Assembly: GCF_902499555.1 (NCBI RefSeq)
Contig: NZ_CABVMM010000010.1
Location: 1-64,000 of the forward strand
Length of the DNA stretch: 64,000 nucleotides
Reading direction: 5' to 3'
From: Mesonia oceanica
Lineage (GTDB): Bacteria > Bacteroidota > Bacteroidia > Flavobacteriales > Flavobacteriaceae
Below are positions 56,581 to 64,000 of this stretch, one piece after another. Every line of letters begins with the position of its first letter. The first letter of the stretch is position 1. The notes beneath the pieces were generated by a model. It made no database searches. It was not told where the DNA came from and worked only from the letters and a program-made list of their open reading frames with translations. Both the position numbers and the translations under genes were made by a program.

Positions 56581-57696
56581 ATGAAGCTAGCCATTATTTC
56601 GCATACCGAGCACTATAAAACAGATAATGGTGAAATTGTGGGATGGGGACCTACCATTACCGAAATTAATCAGTTAATCGAAAACTTTGAGAAAATTTAT
56701 CATGTAGCTTTTTTTCACGAGAAAGAACCACCACCGAGTTCTATACCTTATACTTCAGATAATATAGAGTTTGTGCCTTTACCCCCTTCAGGAGGAAGAA
56801 GCATTCGAGGAAAATTAAGCGTATTAACCAACTTGCCCAGAACCTTGGCAACTGTAAAAAATGTCCTGAGCAAGGTGGATGCGTTTCAGTTTCGGGCACC
56901 GGTAGGAATAGGGGTTTATCTTATACCTTACTTAAACCGGAGCGAAAAAATAGGTTGGTTTAAGTATGCAGGTAATTGGGCGCAGGAAAAACCACCACTA
57001 GGTTATGCTTTGCAACGTAAAATGCTGATGAACCAAAGTCGAACCGTGACAATTAATGGAAAATGGCCGCATCAGCCCAAGCATTGCCTAACTTTTGAAA
57101 ACCCTTGTTTGACTCTGAAGGAAAGAGATGAAGGTCAAAAAATAATGGAAGGCAAAATTTATCAACCTAAATTCATTTTTTGTTTTGTGGGTAGGTTAGA
57201 AGATGAAAAAGGAGTACAAAGAATTCTAGATGCTTTTTCAACTTTTGAGGATAGTCGTGATTTTGTTGAAGAAATTCATCTGATAGGTGATGGAGAAAAA
57301 CGAAAATTCTATGAAAATCAAGTAGAAGCGAATAAATTACCGGTGACTTTTTATGGCTTTCTAAGTCGAAATGAAGTTTTTGACATTTATAAAAAGTCGC
57401 ACTTTTTACTATTGCCAAGTACCGCTTCAGAAGGCTTTCCTAAAGTGATTGCTGAAGGAATGAACTTTGGTTGTATTCCCATAGTATCAGATATTTCTAG
57501 TGTCGGGCAGTACATCAATGCTGATAACGGGTTTGTCGTGAATCTTACGACCGCCGAGAAGTTAGCTAGTGTTCTAGTGGAAATCCAACAGCTCGAAGAA
57601 AAAATACTGAAAGCAAAAGCGAAGCAAGCCTATCAGGTAGCCGTGAATTTTACTTTTGAGCATTATAACGAACGTATTATGAAAGAGATACTGTAA
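56581..57696 (+). CDS. family 4 glycosyltransferase
   Basis: 371 residues. MKLAIISHTEHYKTDNGEIVGW start, FIFCFVGRLEDEKGVQRILDAF near 199, LPSTASEGFPKVIAEGMNFGCIPIVSDIS near 278-306. GT-B, E-x7-E present in modified form. Flanked by long spacers on both sides, so probably transcribed alone. Confidence 0.9.
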   Translation: MKLAIISHTEHYKTDNGEIVGWGPTITEINQLIENFEKIYHVAFFHEKEPPPSSIPYTSDNIEFVPLPPSGGRSIRGKLSVLTNLPRTLATVKNVLSKVDAFQFRAPVGIGVYLIPYLNRSEKIGWFKYAGNWAQEKPPLGYALQRKMLMNQSRTVTINGKWPHQPKHCLTFENPCLTLKERDEGQKIMEGKIYQPKFIFCFVGRLEDEKGVQRILDAFSTFEDSRDFVEEIHLIGDGEKRKFYENQVEANKLPVTFYGFLSRNEVFDIYKKSHFLLLPSTASEGFPKVIAEGMNFGCIPIVSDISSVGQYINADNGFVVNLTTAEKLASVLVEIQQLEEKILKAKAKQAYQVAVNFTFEHYNERIMKEIL

Positions 57697-58029
57697 AGCT
57701 TCTCCTTATTTGGTTGTCGTTGAAGTCAAAAAATCTTTTATAATGAACTTATGGTTGAACAGATACTTTACTACTATCACTTTCTTTGGTTTATGTATAA
57801 CATTTTGAATTGAAATTTAAGTACAGAAAAGCCAAATACCAAGTTTCAAAAAAAACTCAACCACTCATTTGTGCTTCTAACTTACTGCCAATTGTACACT
57901 GAAAACTCACCAATTGCTGCTCGATAAAATTTTATCTTCGCTAGCACTCTACTAAAATTAAACAAAAGCTTTTTATTATCTTTAAAAATATAATATGTTG
58001 CAGGTCATAAGCAAAAATTAATTCGTTAA
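57697..58029. other. intergenic region with heptamer-like periodicity
   Basis: No gene. From about 57850 to 57925 the sequence divides into similar heptamers (AACTCAA, CCACTCA, TTCTAAC, ACACTGA, AAACTCA). A TAA at 58027-58029 closes the upstream extension of the ligase frame. Confidence 0.45.
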
Positions 58030-58131
58030 AAACAATACATTATAAAGACAGTTCACCCCCATCGCAAGCAGTTTTTTGCTATTCTCTTTCATGTAGGGCT
58101 GGGCTTTTTAGCTAGTATTTTTCGCCCTTTA

Positions 58132-59427
58132 ATGATGGCCTATGTCCCTTTGGTTTTACTGTACTTTGGCTGGCAAATCATGAAAACTAAGGATAAAACG
58201 GTAGTGGTATTGTGTGCCGCGGCTTATATGGCGGGAGCAGAAGTGTTTTTTAGGATGACCAAGGCCCTGGTGTTTTATGAAACTGGGAAATATGCGATAA
58301 TATTATTAATGTTGGTCGGCATGTTTTACAGAGGTTTTCAAAAAAAATCCTATCCCTATTTGCTTTATTTTTTATTGCTTGTTCCCGGTATTCTCGTTAC
58401 CATTCATGTAATTGGGGTGGAAGAACGCTTCCGGCAAGCCATTCTTTTTAATTTAAGCGGTCCTTTTTCTTTAACGGCCGCTGCCCTTTTTTGTTATGGG
58501 CGTCGGATCCGTTTTAAAGATTTATTGAAGGTATTGGATTATATGGTCTACCCCATCATCGCAATGACCGTGTATGTGTTTTTATATACTCCGAGTGGAG
58601 ATATTGGGGATATTGCTAATTCCGCAGCTTCTAATCCCGCGCTCTCTGGAGGTTATGGTCCCAACCAGGTTTCAACGGTCTTAGGTTTGGGCGTATTTAT
58701 CTTATATACACGTTTTTTGATTCCCTATAAAAATAAATGGATCCACTTACTGATGATGTTTTTTTTAGTGGCCATGGCTTATCGTGCCTTGTTAACCTTT
58801 TCCCGAGGAGGGGTATTGGTTGCGATTTTAATGGCTGCCGCTTTTACTTTTTTTGTTTATACACGTACTAGAATAAAAACCAAAACCAAGGTGACCCTCA
58901 AATTATTGGGAACCTTAGGCATCACCATCGGAATATGGTTTTTTACCTTGCTGCAAACTGGGGGCATGTTGGCCAATCGCTATGAAAATAAAGATTCAAT
59001 AGGGCGTGAAAAAGAAAATATAGCAACTGGGAGATTACAGTTACTAATAGTAGAATATCAGGCCTTTTTAGATCACCCACTATTGGGGGTGGGAGTGGGA
59101 AAAGTAGATGATTATCACCGGGAAAAACTCGGAGTCAGTATAGCCACTCATAACGAAATAAGCCGAATGCTTTCAGAACATGGGATTTTTGGGATACTAG
59201 CCTTATTGATTTTAATCGGTTCTCCTTTATTGACTAAACTGCAAGGACGGAAGAATATTTATTTTTTTCCCTTTTTGATTTTTTGGTTTTTAACAGTTTC
59301 TCATTCTGCTATGCGCATCGCCTTGCCAGGGTATATCTATGGACTATCCCTCTTAAGCTTACATTATGAAAAAAAAGCAAAAAAAATACCATCGAAAAAT
59401 CCTATACTTAGGAAACAAATTGGCTAA
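58132..59427 (+). CDS. O-antigen ligase/polymerase-like membrane protein (Wzy_C family)
   Basis: 431 residues from the ATG at 58132, with about ten membrane helices. The large periplasmic loop and DHPLLGVGVGKVDDYHREKLG near 307-327 with THNEISRMLSEHGIFG are the Wzy_C/WaaL signature. It joins or polymerises lipid-linked glycan. The frame is open for another 34 codons upstream and encodes a convincing first helix (KQFFAILFHVGLGFLASIF) but has no ATG, GTG or TTG there; only ATT/ATA near 58039-58044. The true start may be non-canonical. Confidence 0.88.
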   Translation: MMAYVPLVLLYFGWQIMKTKDKTVVVLCAAAYMAGAEVFFRMTKALVFYETGKYAIILLMLVGMFYRGFQKKSYPYLLYFLLLVPGILVTIHVIGVEERFRQAILFNLSGPFSLTAAALFCYGRRIRFKDLLKVLDYMVYPIIAMTVYVFLYTPSGDIGDIANSAASNPALSGGYGPNQVSTVLGLGVFILYTRFLIPYKNKWIHLLMMFFLVAMAYRALLTFSRGGVLVAILMAAAFTFFVYTRTRIKTKTKVTLKLLGTLGITIGIWFFTLLQTGGMLANRYENKDSIGREKENIATGRLQLLIVEYQAFLDHPLLGVGVGKVDDYHREKLGVSIATHNEISRMLSEHGIFGILALLILIGSPLLTKLQGRKNIYFFPFLIFWFLTVSHSAMRIALPGYIYGLSLLSLHYEKKAKKIPSKNPILRKQIG

Positions 59428-60400
59428 GCACGGGAAAACTCTTACAGCTATAGAGTTTTTAGCTCCTAAATTACAAGAGGAAAACTATGAGGTCATTGCG
59501 GTTTCTGATAAAAAAAACAAAGTGCTAAGAATGTTCGTGATGCTTTCTGCCGTGATGCTGAGAGGTAGGTACGTAGATTTCTTGCTAATTGATACCTATA
59601 GTACTGCCAATTTTTGGTATGCTTATCTTTCTGCAAAAATAGCTCGAAAAAAGCAATTACCTTATCTATGTATCTTACACGGTGGAGATTTACCAAAAAG
59701 ATTGGTTCATTCAAAAAAACAATCGCAGGAACTATTTGGCAATGCTAAAATGAATATAGCCCCTTCTGCTTATCTAATGAATGTTTTTCAAGAAGCGGGG
59801 TATCGCAAACTTACTTATATCCCCAATCCTATTGACTTAGCTCAATATACTTTTGAAAAAAGAGTTTTTACACTTCCAAAACTTCTGTGGGTACGCTCCT
59901 TTAGCGAAATTTATAACCCCCAATTGGCGATTTTAATTTTAGAAGAACTAAAAAAAGACTATCCTCAAGCAGAGCTCTGTATGATAGGTCCGGATAAAGA
60001 TGGTAGTTTAGAAAAATGTAAACAACTGGCAGCGCATAAAAATCTTCGGATAAAGTTTACAGGAAAACTTTCTAAAAAGGAGTGGATAAAGCTTTCTAAA
60101 GAGTATAATTTTTTTATTAATACCACTAATTTTGATAATACGCCTATTAGTGTGATTGAAGCCATGGCTTTGGGGTTACCGGTTATCTCTACAAATGTAG
60201 GAGGGCTACCTTATTTAATTTCAGATAGAGAGGACGGTATTTTAGTAGAAAAAGAGCAAGTGGTTCCCTTTGTACGGGAGATAAAAGCCTTAATTAACGA
60301 CCCGATGTTCGCCAATCAATTGGCAACAAAAGCTAGACAAAAAGTGAAGCAATTTGATTGGAAGGTGGTCAAAGAAGAATGGAAGGCCGTGTTGCAGTAA
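59366..60400 (+). CDS. family 4 glycosyltransferase
   Basis: 344 residues. Start ATG 59366 overlaps the ligase gene by 62 bases, unusually long but the KILYLGNKLAKHGKTLTAI sequence needs it. LPKLLWVRSFSEIYNPQLAILIL near 168 and NFDNTPISVIEAMALGLPVISTNVGG near 253-278 define the GT-B donor domain. Coupled to the ligase. Confidence 0.92.
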   Translation: MKKKQKKYHRKILYLGNKLAKHGKTLTAIEFLAPKLQEENYEVIAVSDKKNKVLRMFVMLSAVMLRGRYVDFLLIDTYSTANFWYAYLSAKIARKKQLPYLCILHGGDLPKRLVHSKKQSQELFGNAKMNIAPSAYLMNVFQEAGYRKLTYIPNPIDLAQYTFEKRVFTLPKLLWVRSFSEIYNPQLAILILEELKKDYPQAELCMIGPDKDGSLEKCKQLAAHKNLRIKFTGKLSKKEWIKLSKEYNFFINTTNFDNTPISVIEAMALGLPVISTNVGGLPYLISDREDGILVEKEQVVPFVREIKALINDPMFANQLATKARQKVKQFDWKVVKEEWKAVLQ

Positions 60401-60437
60401 AATAAAAACTATCTTAGCGAATAGAAAAGAAAGGTAA

Positions 60438-61829
60438 ATGGCTAAAAAATCTAAAATATATTTTGAAATATCTGAGCGTAAGGTACTTCTCAGAATCTTA
60501 GATATAATTTTGGTTTTGGGGAGTTTACAATTAGTGAGTTATTTTTTAGATTTTGATTATTTTAAATTTACTGAAGCGCATTGGGCTTGGATTATTTTCT
60601 TAGCGGTTTACCTTACTATCTTTTGTACCATTTTTGAGTTATACAATCTGCAAAAAACAAATGATTACCTGAAGGTCTTTAAAAACCTTACGGTGGCATG
60701 CTCTATTACAGTTTTATTCTATTTACTAACTCCTTTTTATACTCCTAACCTTCCAGCTAATCGTTTTCAAATCGTCATATTTTATTTTACCCTATTGGGA
60801 ACTTTAAGTATATGGCGCTTCGCTTATATTAAATTTATTTCTTCACCTAGATTTCATAAAAAAGTAATTATTGTGGGAGATTCTTTTAATATTGCTGATT
60901 TGGCCCAAGATCTTCAATCTGCAGATCCTCATTATTTAGTAAGTGGTTATATAGATACGAATCAAGACAATGCTAATGTTATTGATATTGATATTCCCCG
61001 AATCCCATTAGAGCACTTAAAAAACTTTATCGAGCAAGAAATGGTGGTGGAGGTTGTGGTATCTATTAGCTATAATAATAAATTAAATAAGGAGCTATAT
61101 GATGAGTTGATTGATTTACTAGAAGTAGGTTTCCCGATTCGGGAATATACGCAAGTGTATGAAGAGCTCAACGATAAAATACCTATAGATCACTTACGGG
61201 AAGATTTCTATAAGTATTTTCTCTTTAGTAAAAGTAATCAAAATAAACTCTATCTGTTTTTTCATAGATTAACGGATATTTCTTGTGCTATTATAGGAAT
61301 TGTTTTAGGTTCACTAGGGATACCTTTTGTTCTAATCGGAAATATACTAGCTAATAAAGGCCCCTTGTTTTATTCGCAAATTAGGGTAGGAAGGCACGGA
61401 AAAGAATTTAAGATGTTAAAGTTGCGGACGATGGTTCCCGATGCCGAGTCCAAAGGAGCACAATGGGCACAGGCCAATGATACCAGAATCACCAAATTTG
61501 GAAAGTTTCTAAGAAATACCCGCTTGGATGAAGTACCTCAATTTTATAATGTATTGAAAGGGGAGATGAGTATGATTGGACCCCGTCCCGAGCGTCCGGT
61601 ATTTGTAAAGGAATTAGCTAAAGAAATTCCATTTTATGAAATTCGGCATGTGATTAAACCGGGTTTAACTGGTTGGGCACAAGTAAGTATTAGTTATGGC
61701 TCTTCCGTAGAAGATAGTTTACATAAACTTCAATATGATTTATATTATATTAAAAGAAGAAATCTTTTTTTAGATCTTCGAATTGTATTAAAAACATTGA
61801 GTACAATTATTTTCTTAAGGGGCCAGTAA
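60438..61829 (+). CDS. undecaprenyl-phosphate sugar-phosphate transferase, WcaJ/WbaP-like
   Basis: 463 residues. Four N-terminal membrane helices (about 15-125), a CoA-binding-like Rossmann domain (KKVIIVGDSFNIADLAQ, about 141), a re-entrant helix near 275-300, and the catalytic bact_transf domain: KMLKLRTMVPDAES near 325, RLDEVPQFYNVLKGEMSMIG near 363 and PRPERP. It starts glycan synthesis by placing a sugar-1-phosphate on undecaprenyl phosphate. The last gene of the locus. Confidence 0.95.
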   Translation: MAKKSKIYFEISERKVLLRILDIILVLGSLQLVSYFLDFDYFKFTEAHWAWIIFLAVYLTIFCTIFELYNLQKTNDYLKVFKNLTVACSITVLFYLLTPFYTPNLPANRFQIVIFYFTLLGTLSIWRFAYIKFISSPRFHKKVIIVGDSFNIADLAQDLQSADPHYLVSGYIDTNQDNANVIDIDIPRIPLEHLKNFIEQEMVVEVVVSISYNNKLNKELYDELIDLLEVGFPIREYTQVYEELNDKIPIDHLREDFYKYFLFSKSNQNKLYLFFHRLTDISCAIIGIVLGSLGIPFVLIGNILANKGPLFYSQIRVGRHGKEFKMLKLRTMVPDAESKGAQWAQANDTRITKFGKFLRNTRLDEVPQFYNVLKGEMSMIGPRPERPVFVKELAKEIPFYEIRHVIKPGLTGWAQVSISYGSSVEDSLHKLQYDLYYIKRRNLFLDLRIVLKTLSTIIFLRGQ

Positions 61830-61929
61830 AAATAAAAGCAAGCTCCTCCTGATTTCCCTTAAAGAAGTCGAAGTTGAATAGAATGGAATCGGAAAATAAT
61901 CTCAGGCTCTTGGTTTACTGAAAAAGTAA

Positions 61930-61964
61930 AACTAACTTCTAAAGATTAACTTCTAAAACCTAAC
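61930..61964. repeat. heptamer tandem repeat, NNCTAAM type
   Basis: Five adjacent heptamers: AACTAAC, TTCTAAA, GATTAAC, TTCTAAA, ACCTAAC. Confidence 0.6.
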
Positions 61965-62122
61965 GAAATGGTTCGGTCTCGCCAATGGCAGATCAATTCT
62001 TTTTTATAAACTGCAAATCCCAAAATCCATTCACCAATAATCAATACCTCTATACTATTTACCGCTTTTTACTGTCTTAATTAGCGGAGTTGAAGGGGTT
62101 TTCTGTTCTAATTTTTTTACTA

Positions 62123-62178
62123 TCTATTGCCTATTACCTACTACCTATTACCTACTACCTATTGCCTATTGCCTACTA
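62123..62178. repeat. CCTAYTR heptamer tandem repeat (8 units)
   Basis: Eight units in direct succession: TCTATTG, CCTATTA, CCTACTA, CCTATTA, CCTACTA, CCTATTG, CCTATTG, CCTACTA. The clearest heptamer array of the window. Confidence 0.85.
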
Positions 62179-62306
62179 CTGAACTCACTGACTCAAGAAC
62201 TCACTACGTTAGCTGTTCGTTTGTAGAACTCAGCTTTAAAATATACATCGCTTCTTTACGTTATTTCTTCCTAGCACAGACAAGCTTTGGATGATAAGTC
62301 AAATTG

Positions 62307-62352
62307 AAATACAGTCAATTACTTAAAGATCAGTGTTGACTGTATTTTCTTT
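62307..62352. terminator. hairpin between the exopolysaccharide locus and lnt
   Basis: Perfect 12-bp stem (62307-62318 with 62336-62347), 17-nt loop. The plus side continues TCTTTT. It lies 33 bases past the lnt stop on the minus strand and may terminate both convergent units. Confidence 0.55.
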
Positions 62353-62379
62353 TGTAATTCTCAGATAGCATACATAAAA

Positions 62380-63957
62380 CTAAACTTGGTTTCTTCTTCT
62401 GGTAAGTGCGATAAGAAAATAAACGACGGCTAAAAATTGAGCTATTCGGGCAAGGTAATCGCCATAGTTAACATAAAAGGTCTTTCTGGAATTCAAATTA
62501 ACTTCTCCTAAAAGGCTTCCTCTCTTTTCATATCCCAATTGCTGGATAATTTCTCCTTTAGTATTAATAATAGCAGAAATCCCTGTATTGGCACTTCTTA
62601 CTACATTTTTTCGGGTTTCAATAGCTCGTAGACGCGCATAACTTAAATGTTGTTGATGTCCTTGGGTATTTCCCCACCAAGCATCATTGGTAATAATGGC
62701 CAATAGCTGCGCTCCATTTTTTACATACTCACTTACATAAGCTCCATAAATTGATTCATAACAAATAATCGGAGCTACTTTTTCACCAGAATTGAGCGTG
62801 AAAACTTCTCGGTCAGGTTGTGTGGTTTTCATTGCGACCGTTCCTCCAAGGTCAATCATAGCATCGCCTAAAATAGGTTTTAGGATAGTTTGATAAGGGA
62901 AATTTTCAACACCCACAACTAATTTAGACTTGTGGTAAAGCTGTTCTGAATCCGTATGGTTGATAAGATATGCTGAATTATAATCGTTAAACCAAAGGCC
63001 TTCTTTGTAGTAATTGGATTGGTAAGTGGTTTTTGCTTTATCATTAATAGTTTCATAAAAAGAAATTCCCGCTAATACATTCGTTTTGGGATGCTTTGAG
63101 GTAATTTCTTTACTGTAATAATAAGCATCAGAATACTTGAATTTTGTAAGCTTCGTACCATCAGCAAAAACTGTTTCGGGAGCGAGGACTAACTTGGTGG
63201 AGTCAGTTATTTTTTCTTTAGAAAGTTGCACTAGTAATTTCCCGATGCTTTTATCGTTGGTATTGTATTTTTCAGTATAGGGATTAATGTTGGGTTGAAG
63301 GATAAGTGCTTCTAACTTTTCTGAATCGGGCTCTTCTTCCGCATAAAACAGAAAAAGTGAGATTCCGATGGGAATACCTATCAAAAGAAAATTTCTTAAG
63401 ATACTTCGGTAAATAATCGTTTTATCTTTATACTTCAGAAATAACAGTACACTTTTATAAATACTGAAATTGATTAACAATACCCATAGTGTTCCCCCAA
63501 AAGTTCCCGTATACTCATACCACTGGATCCACGAATAATATTCAGAAAATCCGTTTCCTAAATTTAACCAGGGCCAAGAAAACTCCCAGTTTAAATGCAA
63601 TTTTTCAAAACTCATCCACAGGGAAATAAAAAAAATGGCAGCTCCGGTAAAATTAATCTTTCGGGCGATTTTGTGGTAAATAATAAACACCAAACTCATT
63701 AATAATGTATTTGCCAGTATGGCAAACCACATCCCGAAAGCGGTCGAGTAATAAATCCAATACGTTGTAATGATATTAAAAATGAAAAAGCTGAGGTATG
63801 CTAAACCAAAAATTTTCCAGGAACTTTTGTTTCGAAGTTTAGATTCCACAAATAAAAGAGGGACAAAACCAAAAAATAAAAGTAAAGGAAAACCATAGGT
63901 AGGCCAGCCAAAAGCTAATAACAATCCACTTAATAAGGCGAAGAGTAAATTTTTCAT
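62380..63957 (-). CDS. lnt: apolipoprotein N-acyltransferase
   Basis: 525 residues. Six or so N-terminal membrane helices (residues 1-205), then a nitrilase-like CN_hydrolase domain: the catalytic Glu in LVLAPETVF near 258-266, the Lys in the KSKLVVGVENFPY region near 338, the nucleophile Cys in APIICYESIYG near 388-398. A last helix lies near 500-520. Lnt adds the third acyl chain to outer-membrane lipoproteins such as Wza. Convergent with the exopolysaccharide locus. Confidence 0.95.
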   Translation of the reverse strand: MKNLLFALLSGLLLAFGWPTYGFPLLLFFGFVPLLFVESKLRNKSSWKIFGLAYLSFFIFNIITTYWIYYSTAFGMWFAILANTLLMSLVFIIYHKIARKINFTGAAIFFISLWMSFEKLHLNWEFSWPWLNLGNGFSEYYSWIQWYEYTGTFGGTLWVLLINFSIYKSVLLFLKYKDKTIIYRSILRNFLLIGIPIGISLFLFYAEEEPDSEKLEALILQPNINPYTEKYNTNDKSIGKLLVQLSKEKITDSTKLVLAPETVFADGTKLTKFKYSDAYYYSKEITSKHPKTNVLAGISFYETINDKAKTTYQSNYYKEGLWFNDYNSAYLINHTDSEQLYHKSKLVVGVENFPYQTILKPILGDAMIDLGGTVAMKTTQPDREVFTLNSGEKVAPIICYESIYGAYVSEYVKNGAQLLAIITNDAWWGNTQGHQQHLSYARLRAIETRKNVVRSANTGISAIINTKGEIIQQLGYEKRGSLLGEVNLNSRKTFYVNYGDYLARIAQFLAVVYFLIALTRRRNQV

Positions 63958-64000
63958 ACCAAAAAGAAAATCAATTGGGTTTCAAAGTTAGCAAAGTAAT

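Larger units (their letters stand above)
61830..62379. other. intergenic region rich in short repeats
   Basis: 550 bases, no gene. Holds heptamer arrays (61930-61964 and 62123-62178) and a 12-bp hairpin (62307-62347). Confidence 0.6.

Noticed and set aside
1..64000. CRISPR arrays, tRNA, rRNA and transposases
   Set aside because: No direct-repeat/spacer arrays, cloverleaf-like sequences, rRNA segments or transposase/integrase motifs were noticed while reading; this was by eye, not with a covariance model.

Overview
The window looks like a chromosomal segment of a low-GC marine-type Bacteroidota, most likely Flavobacteriaceae. The evidence is a SecA of 1118 residues without the C-terminal zinc motif beside a DUF2795 gene, DUF2911, DUF4199 and DUF4097-like proteins, an ECF sigma/anti-sigma pair, TAnnTTTG-type -7 promoter elements, and a Wza/Wzc exopolysaccharide locus. 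No rRNA, tRNA, CRISPR array, transposase or integrase was seen.

Layout. (1) 1-7.7 kb, minus strand: an accessory operon. A very large uncharacterised protein (about 1290 aa) is followed by a small MNT-type nucleotidyltransferase, a 707-aa protein built like a polymorphic toxin and a 239-aa probable immunity protein. It closes with a hairpin terminator that overlaps the last stop codon. Beyond the terminator lie two more small genes joined by a (TA)10 tract. At its other side (8.24-8.38 kb) is a plus-strand relic of the C-terminus of an Ohr/OsmC peroxidase, probably a scar of island insertion or deletion. (2) 8.5-18.1 kb: ordinary core genes. These are DUF2911, the sigma/anti-sigma/DUF4097-like operon, an M23 protein, DUF4199, secA, DUF2795, cobalamin adenosyltransferase and a small membrane protein. 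(3) 18.1-25.5 kb: a partly duplicated block. Two MBOAT O-acyltransferase genes are almost identical for about 395 codons and then diverge abruptly. Each is followed by a different SGNH-like partner, and then by an intact LolD-like ABC ATPase (copy 1) or a decayed ABC pseudogene (copy 2). (4) 26.2-28.0 kb: an ABC-F ATPase. (5) 28.1-61.8 kb: one large plus-strand exopolysaccharide locus. It holds wza, wzc, wzm/wzt, sugar-modifying enzymes (DegT aminotransferase, PglD-like acetyltransferase), about fifteen glycosyltransferases, four sulfotransferase-like proteins, an acyltransferase, an asparagine-synthase-like protein, an O-antigen ligase/polymerase and a WcaJ-type initiating transferase. (6) 62.4-64 kb: lnt on the minus strand.

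How the parts fit. The exopolysaccharide genes suggest a lipid-linked glycan started by the WcaJ-like enzyme and extended by the glycosyltransferases. It would be decorated with acyl and possibly sulfate groups, and exported with Wzm/Wzt, Wzc and Wza. No Wzx flippase is present, so export or polymerisation is unusual or partly encoded elsewhere. One glycosyltransferase (50.05-51.14 kb) carries a single-base frameshift.

The main discovery leads are the large-protein/nucleotidyltransferase/toxin/immunity operon, the MBOAT-SGNH cassette exchange with loss of the ATG start in copy 2, the (TA)10 tract at a start codon, and intergenic heptamer-periodic repeats that recur across the window. All family assignments come from reading the sequence; no database search was run.
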